Assembly (NCBI RefSeq): GCF_030272615.1
Contig: NC_081412.1
Span: forward strand, 697,119,656-697,183,655
Reading direction: 5' to 3'
Length of the DNA stretch: 64,000 nt
Source: Cryptomeria japonica
Lineage: Eukaryota > Streptophyta > Pinopsida > Cupressales > Cupressaceae
The notes beneath the pieces are model-generated. The model had not been told where the DNA came from. It was given only the letters and a program-made list of their open reading frames with translations, and made no database searches. Positions within the stretch are counted from its first letter, which is position 1. Each line of letters begins with the position of its first letter. The position numbers and the translations under genes were made by a program. This document shows positions 38,736 through 51,019 of the stretch, piece by piece.

Positions 38736-39906
38736 TGTAGACACCTAAAAATGTCTCATTGATCATGTACTAATTATTCCTCTAATTGATTAAATAATCT
38801 TTATTATTTAATTAATTTAATTAATCTTATTCTTCTAATTTCATATTTCCTCATAATCTTACTAATTATTCTATTTCTTATTTTATCATCATTTAATCAT
38901 TTTAATCATTTTCTAAATATTAATTAAATATTTATTATTTAATTAATTATGGTTAATCCCCCAATTTAAATAATCTTTATTATTTAAATAAGTTACTAAT
39001 TATTCAATTTCTATCTCTAAACATCTAATCAATCAACCCTTTTCTAAATATTAATTAGATATTTATTATTTAATTAATTGTGATTTAATCCTTTAAATTA
39101 AATAATCTTTATTATTTAATTAAATTAAATAATCTTTATTATTTAATTAAATTAAATTTCTAAATAATTAAATAGTTTCTTTAAATTATTTAATTAGTTA
39201 ATTAATTCTTCCATTTCCAAATCCCTAAATTCTAATTTCATTTAATTTCATTTCTTCTAATTTCTTCCAAATTCAAATACATGTGCATGATTTCAAAAAC
39301 CAAATTGAAAATCAAAGTCAAGTTCTAAATATATTCAAATGCTAAATTGAATTAATAAATTCAATTATTTGAATAATATCTCATGCAAAGATTAAATTAA
39401 TAATCTAAATCTGAATACAAACACATGCTAAATTAATTAATTAAATCATTTATCTCTTCAACTTCTATTTCCATCTTTCAGTTAGCTTTTTCTAAATTAA
39501 GCTTTCTTTGTCATCCTCTTTATTTCCTCCAATCATTCTTTTTCTTCCCTCAATCAGCGTTTTCACAATCAGTTGACTCAATTAATCTATTCAATCTATT
39601 GAGTTCCACTCCTACAATCAACAGTTCAACTATCAATTTTCATTTGAGCTCACTAGTTCCATGATCAATCTGTTTGCAATATCTGAGAGCCATCATACCA
39701 CGAAGAGGAGAAGAGCAATGGAAGTTCTACGCAGTCACAAAATAGGGAGTTTTTATTGATTTGATGATTTATAGTTCCTATATTTCTTAATTGCGTTATT
39801 CCATTGTGTTGTTTGTTAAATTCTGATTAGGATAGGGATTCGTGATTTCCCTTGTTTCTAATTGATTACTTTGCTTTAATAAGAAGAATGAATTTTACAT
39901 CCCACA
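38736..39906 (+). repeat. Gypsy (Tat-type) solo LTR with perfect CTATT duplication
   Basis: 1171 bp starting TGTAGACACCTAAAAATG, as in the Tat LTRs, and ending CATCCCACA. CTATT occurs at 38731-38735 and at 39907-39911. The first 500 bp hold repeated A/T hairpins (TTAAATAAT-CTTT-ATTATTTAA). The CTTT loop is the complement of the AAAG loop in the 963-1745 LTR. It lies about 2.4 kb upstream of the HSPRO start codon. Confidence 0.85.
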
Positions 39907-39911
39907 CTATT

Positions 39912-40950
39912 GATTTGAATTTTAGAAATTGAATTTTTTTAAAAAAATTTATTAATATGAAAAGCATATTATGTAGTGAACTTTTAGAATACAATTTTTT
40001 CTTCTAGTATTTTTAATTATATTTCATACAACTTTCTTAAATTGATGTAGAAAATATGTCCCGTGTTACTTCCCTTTACAAATCTACTTTCAAAATTATA
40101 CCATTTACTAATTAATTTATATTCAAAAAGGTAAATGCCACATCTAATCCCCTTATTCCTTAACCCCTAAGGCTCCTAGCTCAGGGATAATATCCACCTC
40201 AATCCTGACATGGCAGCGCAAGCTGGCAGTTTCTACCAACAATGCCGACAACAATAAAAAAATGAAGGAAAGGTCATGTCATGTGCGGAACATTCAATAC
40301 AATGTCTCGGTGTTAAAATCAGGCTTCCTCAATTGCCTTAAAAACATTATCTGAGAGATGGTGGGAAACCAACAATAGTGGAGCCGCGAGTTTAAAGAAT
40401 GTAATTGACGTTACTCAAACAGGTGTAAGTTTAGGATTAGCGTCTCTTTAAATGCACACAACCAGGACGGCTTAGAAGACCAATTCAACCTAACCCACGG
40501 TCAGACTTCTCCCCTACCACATTACCCACTTCTTTTCCATCCACTTTCCCATGCCATTTGAATTTGAATTATTCCTCCATTGCCGTGTGGAATTCTATGA
40601 GAAATCCCGGTTTAAAATCTCTTCCTCTTCCCCATAAGAATTTCAAAATCATACAGCTTTTGAGTTAGATCCGGCCTTCATATGAACATTGGGAGTGTTG
40701 ATTTGGGACAAGCATTCATTCTTTGTTTTCCTTCTTTATTAGGTTGATACACCTTCAACACCGCCAACTCTGATAAGAGATAAGGACAGAGATAAAGAGA
40801 TTGCCTTTGACATTCTGGTTCTAGGTGCGGCGGTCGGTAGACCCAAATCCCATAAATGGGTCTTCTCCCCCATTTCATTTCCTCATAGACATTTTAACTT
40901 TCAATACCCATCTTAAGTTTCATACCATCACACAGTAAGAGTTTGTGTTC
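39912..40950 (+). promoter_or_regulatory. Probable promoter region of the HSPRO gene
   Basis: Base composition becomes more balanced from about 40140. Visible candidate sites are TTGACGT at about 40407 (W-box and TGACG core) and TTTAAATG at about 40447 (weak TATA-like). No transcription start can be fixed. HSPRO genes are stress- and pathogen-responsive in other plants, which would fit a W-box, but this is inference. Confidence 0.4.
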
Positions 40951-41310
40951 TGCATTCTCCCTGGTTGCAAACTTTGCAAATAATACAGAGTCCCTGATTT
41001 GGGAGTTCTTCTGAGACCTCAAATTGGGTTGGGTGTGCTTAACACGCTTCATTTTCAAATCCTTGCTATAAGGTATATATCATTATCCATAAAAATTCTT
41101 TGTTTTCTGCACTCTGTCTGCTTGAAAATTAGGGAAAATCCCAAGTTCTTGATTTGGTGTATCCTTGTAAGGCTTCAATTGCAATCCTCACTCTTATGGT
41201 TATCGATTTTGCATCAAGAGAACATTGCTCTCTGCACTTCGCCTGCTCACAGCTCTTCAGTAACCCCAAGTTTTTGATGTGGGTGTCCTTAGAAATTCTT
41301 CAATCAATTC
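40945..41310 (+). repeat. Three diverged direct repeats in the HSPRO leader
   Basis: Three blocks begin near 40952, 41108 and 41232. Each runs from TCTGCA(T/C)TC...CTG through a stretch like 'cccaagtt(c/t)ttgat(t/g)tgg' to GGGT/GTGT and 'cttcaat'-like text. Divergence is high and the edges are approximate. Confidence 0.45.
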
Positions 41311-41607
41311 AGGATCCTTATTGAATTCAGGTCTCTGCTGTTTTGGCTGTGACAAATTTCAAGCATATTGGGTCCTGTTGTTTGGTGGTTCAGGATCTGT
41401 TTAAATTCAATTGAGGAGTTGTTTCGAAGATCTCAAATAGTTTGGAGCTTGTTTCTGCCTGTACAAGCGTTTTCATCGAAGATCAAGTTCCGTTCTAAGG
41501 AAGCTGTAAAGTGGGAAGAACGAATATTATTCAAAGAGATTTACACCAAACAAGCACACCATACCTCAAGGCTTGAAACATAACCAGCTATTGACAGAGG
41601 GTTATAG

Positions 41608-42275
41608 GTATGTGTTGTCAACTGGACTTCTCTTATTTTTATCATTCGAGTTCTTCTTATCATGATTTGATTTGGGTTCTTCCGAATAGTTTTCTTTACA
41701 AACTTCTCTTGTTCATCATTTATTAGTTGGGTTGTTTGTTAGAAGGTTTAGTGTACCAAATACGTGGAGAACCTGATTTTCGTCAGCGCAATATTTGTAT
41801 CATTCTGTCAGTATCTTTCCCGGTAGACCAATTTCTGGCTTGTTGCAGTGGTTTTCTGCATTAAAGAACACAATTCCTAATTTATTTGAGCTCTCTGTCC
41901 AGAGATAACTTTGTATTTTTCTGCTTTAAAATCAGATTATTTTTAGTTTAGTGGTTGGGTGTGTTTTGAGGGAAACCCTCAGTTTCAGCTTTCTGTATTT
42001 AGGAGCAAGACTGTTTTTTCTTTCATTGGAACCAAATTCCAGTTTCATGGTTCGTTTTCTGTGTCAATATGATAATTTTAGAACCATATTAAGGGCACAG
42101 ATCATTCATTACTTTACATTGTGGAATCAAATCTTGAGATAATCTATTCTATAATAAGCAAAATTTTTGATGTTGTAGGCACTTTCTACAATTTTTGATT
42201 TTTTTATTCAGTTTTCTGATTTTGACCAGTTTAAGCAGGCTTTATTGAAAGTATTTCCAAAAATGTGTTTTGCAG
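41608..42275 (+). other. Probable intron in the HSPRO 5' leader
   Basis: A donor ATAG|GTATGTG at 41607/41608 and an acceptor TGTTTTGCAG ending at 42275 bracket a T-rich 668-nt segment. The CDS itself needs no splicing. Transcript evidence is lacking, so the intron is a prediction. Confidence 0.6.
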
Positions 42276-42326
42276 AGGCTTCGATCTTGGTTGGTTGGAA
42301 CTCGTTCTAGGAAACAATTTGTTGAT

Positions 42327-43823
42327 ATGATGAAGGTTAGTAGCAGCAGCAATAGCATGGAAGGAATGGAAGGTTTTCAAGGTAGTGGTACTTCAACGAA
42401 AGTGGTACAGGATAGTTATGGCTTAGGTAATAGAAGAACTTTTTCTTCTTTGGACCCCATAAATTATTCTTGTTTAACTGGAGAAACTATAGAGCCCTCT
42501 CCAAGTGAGTGTGCAGAATATGAGCAATATATGAGTCTCTCGGAGCTCTCGGCAAATTGGAAATCCAAGGAATGGCTTGATTGGCCTGCAGAGATGCTGG
42601 TAAAGCCAGCCTTGCAGTCACTGGAGATGACTTTCAGGTTAATTTCATCAATCCTGTGTGATTCAAGGCCTTATATTGACAAGGAAGAATGGAAAAGAAG
42701 GCTTGAATCCCTAACAAGTTCTCAGCTTGAATTAATATCAATGATTTGTGAAGGTGATAAGGATGCACCCATTGTTCAATTGTCTGTAAGCAATGGTGTT
42801 CTTGCTACCAACGTTGCGCAAGAGGTATGGCAGAGACCTGGGGCTTTGCCTGTGGTTAGTAGAATAAGTGAAGAGAGTTTACTTCCTCGTTTGGGGACAT
42901 GGAAAAGGGCTGAACATATGGTCTCTAGAATATGGCTTGCAATTGAATGCTATATGCAGAGAGCTCCTTTTACTTTAGGCCTCGGGGAACCAAATCTGTC
43001 CAGCAAGCCTATTCTTGAATATGACAAGATCTGCATACCAAGCTACATATATTCCTTCAAGCAATCTACACAGTTCCACAATACAGAGGATCACACACTT
43101 TGCACTGTCCATCAGATCTTTGAGGCCTGGATATTTGTAGCCCAATTCTTGTTGAAGAGAGTGCATGAACGTATAAACCGTGACGATTCAGTAGGAGCAT
43201 CCAAAGATTGCTGGCTAGTTGAAAGGATTTGGAAATTGCTTACAGATATTCAGAATCTGTTCCAGTTGGTTGATCCAGATGATTTTCTTTGTCTTAAGAA
43301 CCAATTGTCCATCAACAGGGCTAGTGATACTAGTACCTCCAATGGTGCATATTGCCTCAAGTCTACTGCTCTGAGGAGCCTTGCAGATGAGTGCAGGGAA
43401 TTAAAACATCTTGTGCCAAAAATTATGGGTGTTGAGGCTGATCCAAAAGGTGGACCTAGGCTTCAAGAAGCAGTTATGCAGTTGTTTCATTCACATAGAT
43501 TGCCAAGAAGAGAAATCCCAGATGCTACTTCATGTACTCATCATCATGGAACAGTTCATCTGCTGCTTGCCTTCCAGGCAATTGAAGCTGCAGTGAAAAG
43601 GTTTTTCTTCTCTTATCAGCAGCTGGTGATTGTTGTTATGGGTAGTGTTGAGATGAATGGATCAGCATATACAGGTGCTTCAGATGCTCTAACTCAAATA
43701 TATTCTGACCCTCCTTATTTCCCAAGTGTGGATGGTGCCAAGACATTCCTAAGTGATTACTGGTACCACAATCCTACAACCATGATGGAAAGCTTGCACA
43801 AACCTGTTCAGAAAGCAAATTAG
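42327..43823 (+). CDS. HSPRO: HSPRO (Hs1pro-1-like) stress and defence protein
   Basis: 498 codons, uninterrupted, starting MMKVSSSSNSMEG and ending KPVQKAN. It resembles the plant HSPRO family (sugar beet Hs1pro-1; Arabidopsis HSPRO1 and HSPRO2), with the N-terminal domain from about residue 58 (SECAEYEQYMSLSELSANW, then LVKPALQSLEMTFRLISS) and the C-terminal domain from about residue 220 to the end (ending VDGAKTFLSDYWYHNP). Arabidopsis HSPRO proteins bind the SnRK1 subunit AKINbetagamma and contribute to basal bacterial resistance; the original nematode-resistance role of the beet gene is disputed. The N-terminal 57 residues are Ser/Gly-rich and variable. An open frame continues upstream to 42270, but ATG 42327 is the first in-frame ATG after the predicted acceptor. 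No internal intron is needed. Close relatives are also coded in one exon. This is the only intact gene in the window. Confidence 0.93.
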   Translation: MMKVSSSSNSMEGMEGFQGSGTSTKVVQDSYGLGNRRTFSSLDPINYSCLTGETIEPSPSECAEYEQYMSLSELSANWKSKEWLDWPAEMLVKPALQSLEMTFRLISSILCDSRPYIDKEEWKRRLESLTSSQLELISMICEGDKDAPIVQLSVSNGVLATNVAQEVWQRPGALPVVSRISEESLLPRLGTWKRAEHMVSRIWLAIECYMQRAPFTLGLGEPNLSSKPILEYDKICIPSYIYSFKQSTQFHNTEDHTLCTVHQIFEAWIFVAQFLLKRVHERINRDDSVGASKDCWLVERIWKLLTDIQNLFQLVDPDDFLCLKNQLSINRASDTSTSNGAYCLKSTALRSLADECRELKHLVPKIMGVEADPKGGPRLQEAVMQLFHSHRLPRREIPDATSCTHHHGTVHLLLAFQAIEAAVKRFFFSYQQLVIVVMGSVEMNGSAYTGASDALTQIYSDPPYFPSVDGAKTFLSDYWYHNPTTMMESLHKPVQKAN

Positions 43824-44240
43824 GTACAAGAAAGCTAACGGGTCCTTGACCAACTGCAAAGAACAGGATCATATTACATATACAGCATATCTATGCATAC
43901 AACACACAAAGTAAGATTAGGTTTTTGGATGTGATTATATTCAAAGATCAAATTAAATTCAATGTAAAATTTTGTTTTCTCTTCACCTTCAGGGCTTTAT
44001 TCATGCATATAATTTAGTCCTGTTGGTGGTTAATTACAGCTATTAATATTTTTTTCTGTTTTGTACAATACATTTCAGATCATTCTTGTTTTACAATATG
44101 TAAATTTTGTAATTCTACAGTGCTATATGGATTATCCTATCGATTCATATTAAACCTTATACAGAGTATCACAATTATCACAATTTTTATATTGTAGATA
44201 AACTATGCAATTCCACCTCTACTTGGCCATTAAATTTCCA
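43824..44240 (+). other. Downstream flank / 3' untranslated region of HSPRO
   Basis: A/T-rich sequence after TAG 43821-43823. No clear AATAAA was found, so the transcript end is not placed. Confidence 0.4.
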
Positions 44241-44423
44241 TGATACCTGGAAATCCATTAACAATACATAACTTGCATCTCAAATACAGATTAGATCACA
44301 AGTGCATTTACATTGTACAATCATTACTTAACAAATGTGGTAACAATAAAATCATAATAACACAAAATTGCACAAGTACAATCACTGTACTCATCTATAT
44401 AATTAAGGCATTTAATAATATAA

Positions 44424-44722
44424 AAACCCATAAATCTATCCATAGCATAATCATAAATAATGGTTTATGCAGTGATGATTGGGTAGTAGTGACATTGATT
44501 GTGTAATTCATGAAACATCAAAAAGAGAAATCCATACAAACACAATCTCAAATATTTAAGATAAAAACCAAACCCATAAATCTATCCATAGCATAATCAT
44601 TAATAATGGTTTATGCAGTGATGATTGGGTAGTAGTGACATACTACATTGATTGTGTAATTCATGAAATATCAAAAAGAGAAATCCATGCAAACACAATC
44701 TCAAATATTTAAGATAAAAACC
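44424..44722. repeat. Tandem duplication, 146 and 153 bp units
   Basis: AAACCCATAAATCTATCC at 44424 recurs at 44570. The second unit differs by a 7-bp insert (tactaca-like) and few substitutions, so the duplication is recent. Confidence 0.9.
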
Positions 44723-44970
44723 AATGTCACATAACTAAGGTTAGTCTTGCAATTCTGCAACTTTACTAAATTAGTCTGGGCATTGAGATAAACTCCATAG
44801 CTTTTCTTCTTTTAGGATTTTCTTTGACTATTGTTGGTTAAGACCATGGTCATTCCACTAGGATCCCATTTAACTGTTGTGGGTTAGGTTTACAAACACC
44901 TACAAAGGGCTTACAAACTAGGTTTTGTTTATTTGAGTTTGTTCACTCAGAAATTATAATCTGAAAGTGA

Positions 44971-45468
44971 TTGCTATAAACATGTTTATATTGTTTGGAT
45001 GATGTTATATTTACTGTTGCAAATTTCATAGAAGTTGGTCTGATGGTGGAGAAATGTCTATACAGCCAACTAAAAAATGACTCATATCAAGAAGGCAATT
45101 TTTTTTTAACTTTTTTTTATAGATTGTTTTCAGAAATTGCTATAAACATGTTTATATTGTTTGGATGATGTTATATTTACTGTTGCAAATTTCATAGAAG
45201 TTGGTCTAATGGTGGAGAAATGTCTATACAGCCAACTAAAAAATGACTCGTATCAAGAAGACAATTTTTTTTTAACTTTTTTTTATAGATTGTTTTCAGA
45301 AATTGCTATAAACATGTTTATATTGTTTGGATGATGTTATATTTACTGTTGCAAATTTCATAGAAGTTGGTCTAATGGTGGAGAAATGTCTATACAGCCA
45401 ACTAAAAAATAACTCGTGTCAAGAAGACAATTTTTTTTTTAACTTTTTTTCACAGATTGTTTTTTAGT
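44971..45468. repeat. Three tandem 166-bp units
   Basis: TTGCTATAAACATGTTTATA starts at 44971, 45137 and 45303, giving an exact period of 166. Copies 1-3 differ by only a few bases; the last diverges at its end. Confidence 0.92.
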
Positions 45469-47630
45469 TGGTTTGATAGACGTAGATGTGGTGGGGTTGC
45501 TTGATTATAGGTTGGAGTAGTTTCTTTTTAGGATAATAGAATGTGAAAGATGGATGGTAAAGTGTTTGGACAAAACATATAATTCATGGAATCTATTGAA
45601 AAATGATTAAATTGAATGGTTGTTTTGTAAGACAAGTTTGTTTGAGGGGAAAAGTAGGGAGAATAGGTAGGGCCTCTATCATTTTAAGTGTTTTTGGTTG
45701 ATTGTTTTGAATGATTTGATTGTTGGGATGTATCCATTGAATTGTTCGAATGTGTGTGTAATTTGTTTAACTCAAGTGTTAGAACATTTGATAGACATTT
45801 TGAAAGGTTTTTTCACAATCATTTAAGTGTTTCAAGTGAAATGAATGGGTTAATCTAATTAAAATGTTTAGATGTAATTTAATGTTTTTAAATTTTTTTT
45901 TTCTTGTTTAATGGATGAATAAATTAAACTAATCAAATAATTCAATTAACTATAAATACACAAATAATCATATTAAATTAATTTAATATAATTAAATATC
46001 ATTAATTAAGATGATGCAATTAATTGCTTGCTAGAAAACAAAACATCTTTCTAATATGTTCGGAGAAAATAAATAAAATTAGTAGATGCACATAATTTTT
46101 TTTATTCTATCAACAATTAAATTATCTCTTGAATACGATGATCGATTTTTTTAAAGGAAGCTATAAAAATTTTAATAGTTAAAGGTGGTTGATTTATTTG
46201 AAGGTAGCTAAATTCATTAAGAAAGACTCAATGTTTCTTTAAAATTGACCTCTAATTTCTCTTAAAGCTACTACGAAGAACACTACAGGGTGAGCCTCTT
46301 GGAGACATTATATTTTATGTATTTTTTATATTGTTTGTTTTTGTGATTTTTTCTAATGAAGTAATATGAAAGAAATGAACAAAGAGATTTTAATATAATT
46401 GTAATAATAAAGCATAGACAATCCAACCTTCGTACTTTATAAATTCTAAATTAATAAGTGGGATTTATTCTAAGGAAGACCCATCCATTACAAGCAATTC
46501 TAAACTACTAAAAGTAAAATCTAATCTATTAAATTAAACAAAACTTAAACTCCTAGATGTAGAACTTCTTTAGTTGTAGAGTAGTGTTGATTTAGTTCAT
46601 AATAATGTTCTCATTTTTCAAGATATAGTAGTTACTTCTTTCCCTCTTTTGTGATCTTATTATAAAAATTGTAGTCTATTTATAGAAACCTTAGCTTTTT
46701 TGAAGCATAAATGATGGACCTAAACTAGGTTAATTAAATGAATAAAAAATATAGATTTGAAGGAAACCTTGGTCTTCAAAATAAAATCACATGTATGTAC
46801 AAAATAAATAATTTTGAAACTACAACATGAATTTTGGTTTATTAGTATTGTTTTCATAATGAATGCTAAAAAATTACAATGAACTCTAGAATGCTATGGT
46901 GTACACTTCAAGTATTCTAGAAAATGACACATGATTGAGCTAATTGGAAAATTTTATTGGTGAAATACTTCAAATGCCCCAACAAATTCATTACTATGGG
47001 TAGACAAACACTTATATGATCAACATGAAAACAAGGGCAACAAAGGGCTAGAAACTAAAAATGGGAAGATGACAAGTGGAGTCTTAGCTTGGAGACATTG
47101 ATTGAGCAATATTTTTTTATGTTTCATGTTGTAGACTTATTTGTTAGATCTTTGGTCATTAGTAGACTTTCTTTGTAAGTGTTTTCACATTTGGGCACTT
47201 AGATATTGCTTCCTAAATAAAGGCATTCCATAATAGTTGGTGGGCATCACTTCTTGAAATGTGACATAAGATGGTCAATCATACTTGTATTTATCTTTGG
47301 CTTCGTGTCCCACATTTGGACCTAAATTGATGAGATAAGAGATTGTCTACAACACAACAATGTTAGAAATAAAAATAAAATGATAAAAAATATGAATACT
47401 TACCATTGTTATGTGGTTAGAAATACCACTTGATCAATAACATTTTAGTGTCTATCCAACATCTAATAGAATTAAAAAAAATAAAGACTCAAGCACATTT
47501 TAAAGGTATTGAAAACTAAAATATTTTGTAACAACGAGGATAAAAGGACATATTGTTGAAGCATGTTTAGATATATACATGGGTCACCCAATATTGAGTA
47601 CTTGCATTAAAAATGATGCTTTGGAAAGAA
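45469..47630. other. No recognisable gene
   Basis: A/T-rich DNA with only short frames and no element boundary recognised. Confidence 0.4.
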
Positions 47631-47632
47631 TA

Positions 47633-47634
<2 letters not shown>

Positions 47635-47709
<75 letters not shown>

Positions 47710-47725
47710 CACACACACACACACA
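47635..47725. repeat. Compound (TC)n-(CA)n microsatellite
   Basis: About 36 TC units to 47707, followed by nine CA units. The long frames across it are artefacts. Confidence 0.95.
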
Positions 47726-48454
47726 ATTAGGTCTTTTCAATGCCATTTTCACTTGCATAGTTACAAGAAATTGAGTTATGAAAAAATGAATATTTGCATC
47801 TGGACATCTATTCTTAAATTTTCCCACATCTTCTCCTATTTGCTTTTGCCTACAAGTTTCTTTCACCTATTTTGTGTGATTTTAAGGTGATTCTATACTT
47901 CATTCCAAATGTTTGATTACAATGTCCTGTTCAACACTTGAGGAAATCAAACGCCATGACATCCTACTCACCTCAATTTTTTTGTGATTCTTCTAGATTG
48001 ATTCTTGGATTCACTAGATCTTCCTAGGAGCACAATTAATTCCCAATTTCAATCCTACAACTCCCTAAATATTATTTCTTACCTAGAAAACATGATTCAT
48101 CCCAAGGGCACACATTCAAGTTCAAAATCAATGGTGGATAATGAATAATTCCATGCCACCATGAATATGATTGAAATTTTAGATGCACACAACCATATGC
48201 TACTTCTAGAATACCAATTCAATAAATTATGTAGGATTTCGAGTTGTTCTACATGTAACATTAGTGACATCTAATTCTCTATTAATTTTTTACAAGGATT
48301 AAATGACCAAACTAAATTCTATATGAAGATGAACAAAATGATTAAAATACACAAAACCATAAGATAAACAATTATCTTGACTTTTACTTTGTCATCTCAT
48401 GGATTGAGCTAAAGTGATTGCACCCTTCTTCACTTGATTTTCTTCTTTGAAGTT
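47726..48454. other. No recognisable gene
   Basis: Diverged sequence between the microsatellite and the LTR-like block that starts near 48460. Confidence 0.4.
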
Positions 48455-50351
48455 GTAGTTGAAGGAACACAATGGATCACTGAGAGGGGGTGAATTAGTG
48501 GTAATAATTTTTTTTAACTTCTAAAAGATCTAAACTTTAATCACAATAATCATAACTCTATGGCAGAGATATAAAACACATTAACACACACACACCTAGA
48601 GAGAAAACTCATAACACAAGAATATACGAGGAAAACCCACGGTGGGGAAAAACCTTGGTGAGAAATGTTGTTGGAGTCTAGTGCTCCAATCCAGCCTCAC
48701 AAGTAAATCACTGGTTAGAAAGTTTAGGGCGCCAACCCAAGGAGCACCAACCCTTGAAGCTTTATGGGCACCAACCCAAAGGAGCACCAACCCCTAGCTT
48801 TATGGGCACTAACCCAAAGGAGAACCTACCCCTACTTTGAGCACCCACTCAGAGATTTACAATGAACACATATTAAAAACAAATGAAGCACCTTGTTACA
48901 AATGAGTTTTGTAACACTTTACAAGTGTTCTGCTCTTGAGATTGATATGACTCTCTTCTTCTCTCTGATCTTTAGGCCTCAATCTCAACTCTCTTCCTTC
49001 TTCTTATCTCTGCAACCAGCTCTCTTCTTTCTGCTTGTCTCAATCCTCCTTCTTTGCTTCTCAAAGTGTATATAACCCATTGTATTATATACCTTAGCTC
49101 TGCACTCTCTAATCTTTGATCTCTACATTCCACCTCTGTGCTCTTCTCTTTCCGCTCTCTACTCTGGCTCTCAGCTTCTTCTTGTATTGTCCACACATTT
49201 GAACATTTTACATGCAAACTCTTCTACAGTGTTAGGTCTGCACTGGCATCATTTTATTGACACCTACGTGAGCTGCTTCTTTGCCCCCTCTTCTCTCTGT
49301 TTTCTATCCTCTATTTTGCAGAGCTCTGCTCTTTCACGCCTTCAACAACTACACACTTACTGAATGCACTTCTCTCTTTTGATCGACATCCTCCATCTTT
49401 TCTTTGCCAACTCATCTTCCTCATCTGCAATTGTCAAATCTCATCACTTGTACACTGTTCATGGTCATCTATGTCCTTATAGGATTTCCCTCCAAAATGG
49501 ATTCACACACTGATCTCCTCGAGCTCTGAGAGATTATGTTTGCTTATCGATCATATTCTTTATACCTATCACTCAGACAGATAACCACCCATAATAAATG
49601 CATTCCCTTTTGAAAACATCTATATTCAAATCATGCTATCAATATAGGATTGCTATACTTAGCAAATTTCAGCCTAGCAGATTTCCTCGAGCTTAAAAAA
49701 GGCTCAACAACTCCTTTTGCAACATGATCATATTAATTTCTTCTTCGTTCTTCTCAGTCAACTAATTACTATCTTTAGTAATCTTGATATGTTTGGTGAG
49801 ATTTGATCATCTCTCTGTAGATCACCTCGAGCCACACAAACAACCTGCAATGCGGTTGCCATTAATGCATTCTTCATCCTTTGTCGACCTTCCTTGAGGA
49901 GATTGACAACAACCTCATTACAATCTCTGCAAGCACCGACTTCTGCATATCGGATTTCATTCTCGACCACTTGGGAGCTACTTGTCTTCATTTTTGACAT
50001 CCACATCACTTGGTCAATGTTGGTCAACTACCACGTAAAACTCTATGTTTATCAGCATGCACCGAGTTGTCAAAGACCTCATTCGAAGTCCAAATTTTGG
50101 TCAAAGTTAGTCAACAATCACCTGGCCTATCTTCCCTATTGACATATAAACATGTCATCAAAATTGCTTAGTCAACTTCGGTTAACTTTTTGCGTGAGTA
50201 GTTTATCTATCGGGCTGCATACGTGGCATCAAAATTTGCCTTCAAAAACATACGGTCAACTCAGTCAACTTGCCTCCGATTTGTTCTATGCATGCCATGT
50301 CATTGGGTCAAAATCAGTCAATGCCCATGTGGACTACTTTGCCTATCGAGT

Positions 50352-50994
50352 TTATCCCACATCACCATTTGTGTGTCCAACTTACCCGTGCGGGGTAAGA
50401 ATCAATGAATTCCTTCACTTTTATTAGCCCACATCACACTTAGTGTAACCATTTGACTCACGTGGGATAAGAAATTTCTTTCTCTTCATGACATGCCTTC
50501 ATTCTTGTTAGCCCGCACAACACCTTGAGCAACCTTCTAACTTCGTGCGGGATAAGCTTCTCCCTTCACATTTGTTAGCTCGCATGGCTCCTTGCGTAGC
50601 TTATTAACTTGTGTGGGATAAGGGGCTCCATTGTTTTCTTTGTTCTCATTTACCCCACATGACCATTTTGCTTTGGTCAACAAGCGGTGCGAGATAACGG
50701 GGTTCGTTTTGTTCCACATACCTAAGTTACCCCGCGCGACCTCTAACACTCCGACTTCCACGATGCGGGATAATGTGTAACACTATTTTATTTTTTATCC
50801 CGTATGACCATCGATCATTCACACCTCATGTCGCGGGATAGTGTATAACACTGTTCACTTTGCTTAAGCATTATCCCACACGACCTTTTTCATTCCGTCA
50901 TACACGGTGCGGGATAGTGTGAAGTCTTAATTCTCTTTGAAACTCTTATCCCGCATGACCAACCAAGGCTCGACAAGCATGTCGTGGGGTAACA
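50352..50994. repeat. Array of nine ~48-bp inverted repeats, period about 74 bp
   Basis: Unit starts are at 50352, 50424, 50508, 50575, 50650, 50727, 50795, 50871 and 50945. Each begins TTA(T/G/C)CCC(A/G)CAT-like and ends about 48 bases later in the complement, (G)TGCGGGATAA-like. Loops of about 28 nt and the linkers are not conserved. Confidence 0.85.
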
Positions 50995-51019
50995 CCTTGA
51001 CAAGATAGTGACAGTCAAT

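Noticed and set aside
42270-42326. HSPRO start at 42270
   Set aside because: The codon is TTG and it overlaps the predicted splice acceptor. ATG 42327 is the better start.
47567-47890. Ser-Leu and Arg-Glu repeat frames
   Set aside because: Translation of the TC/CA microsatellite.
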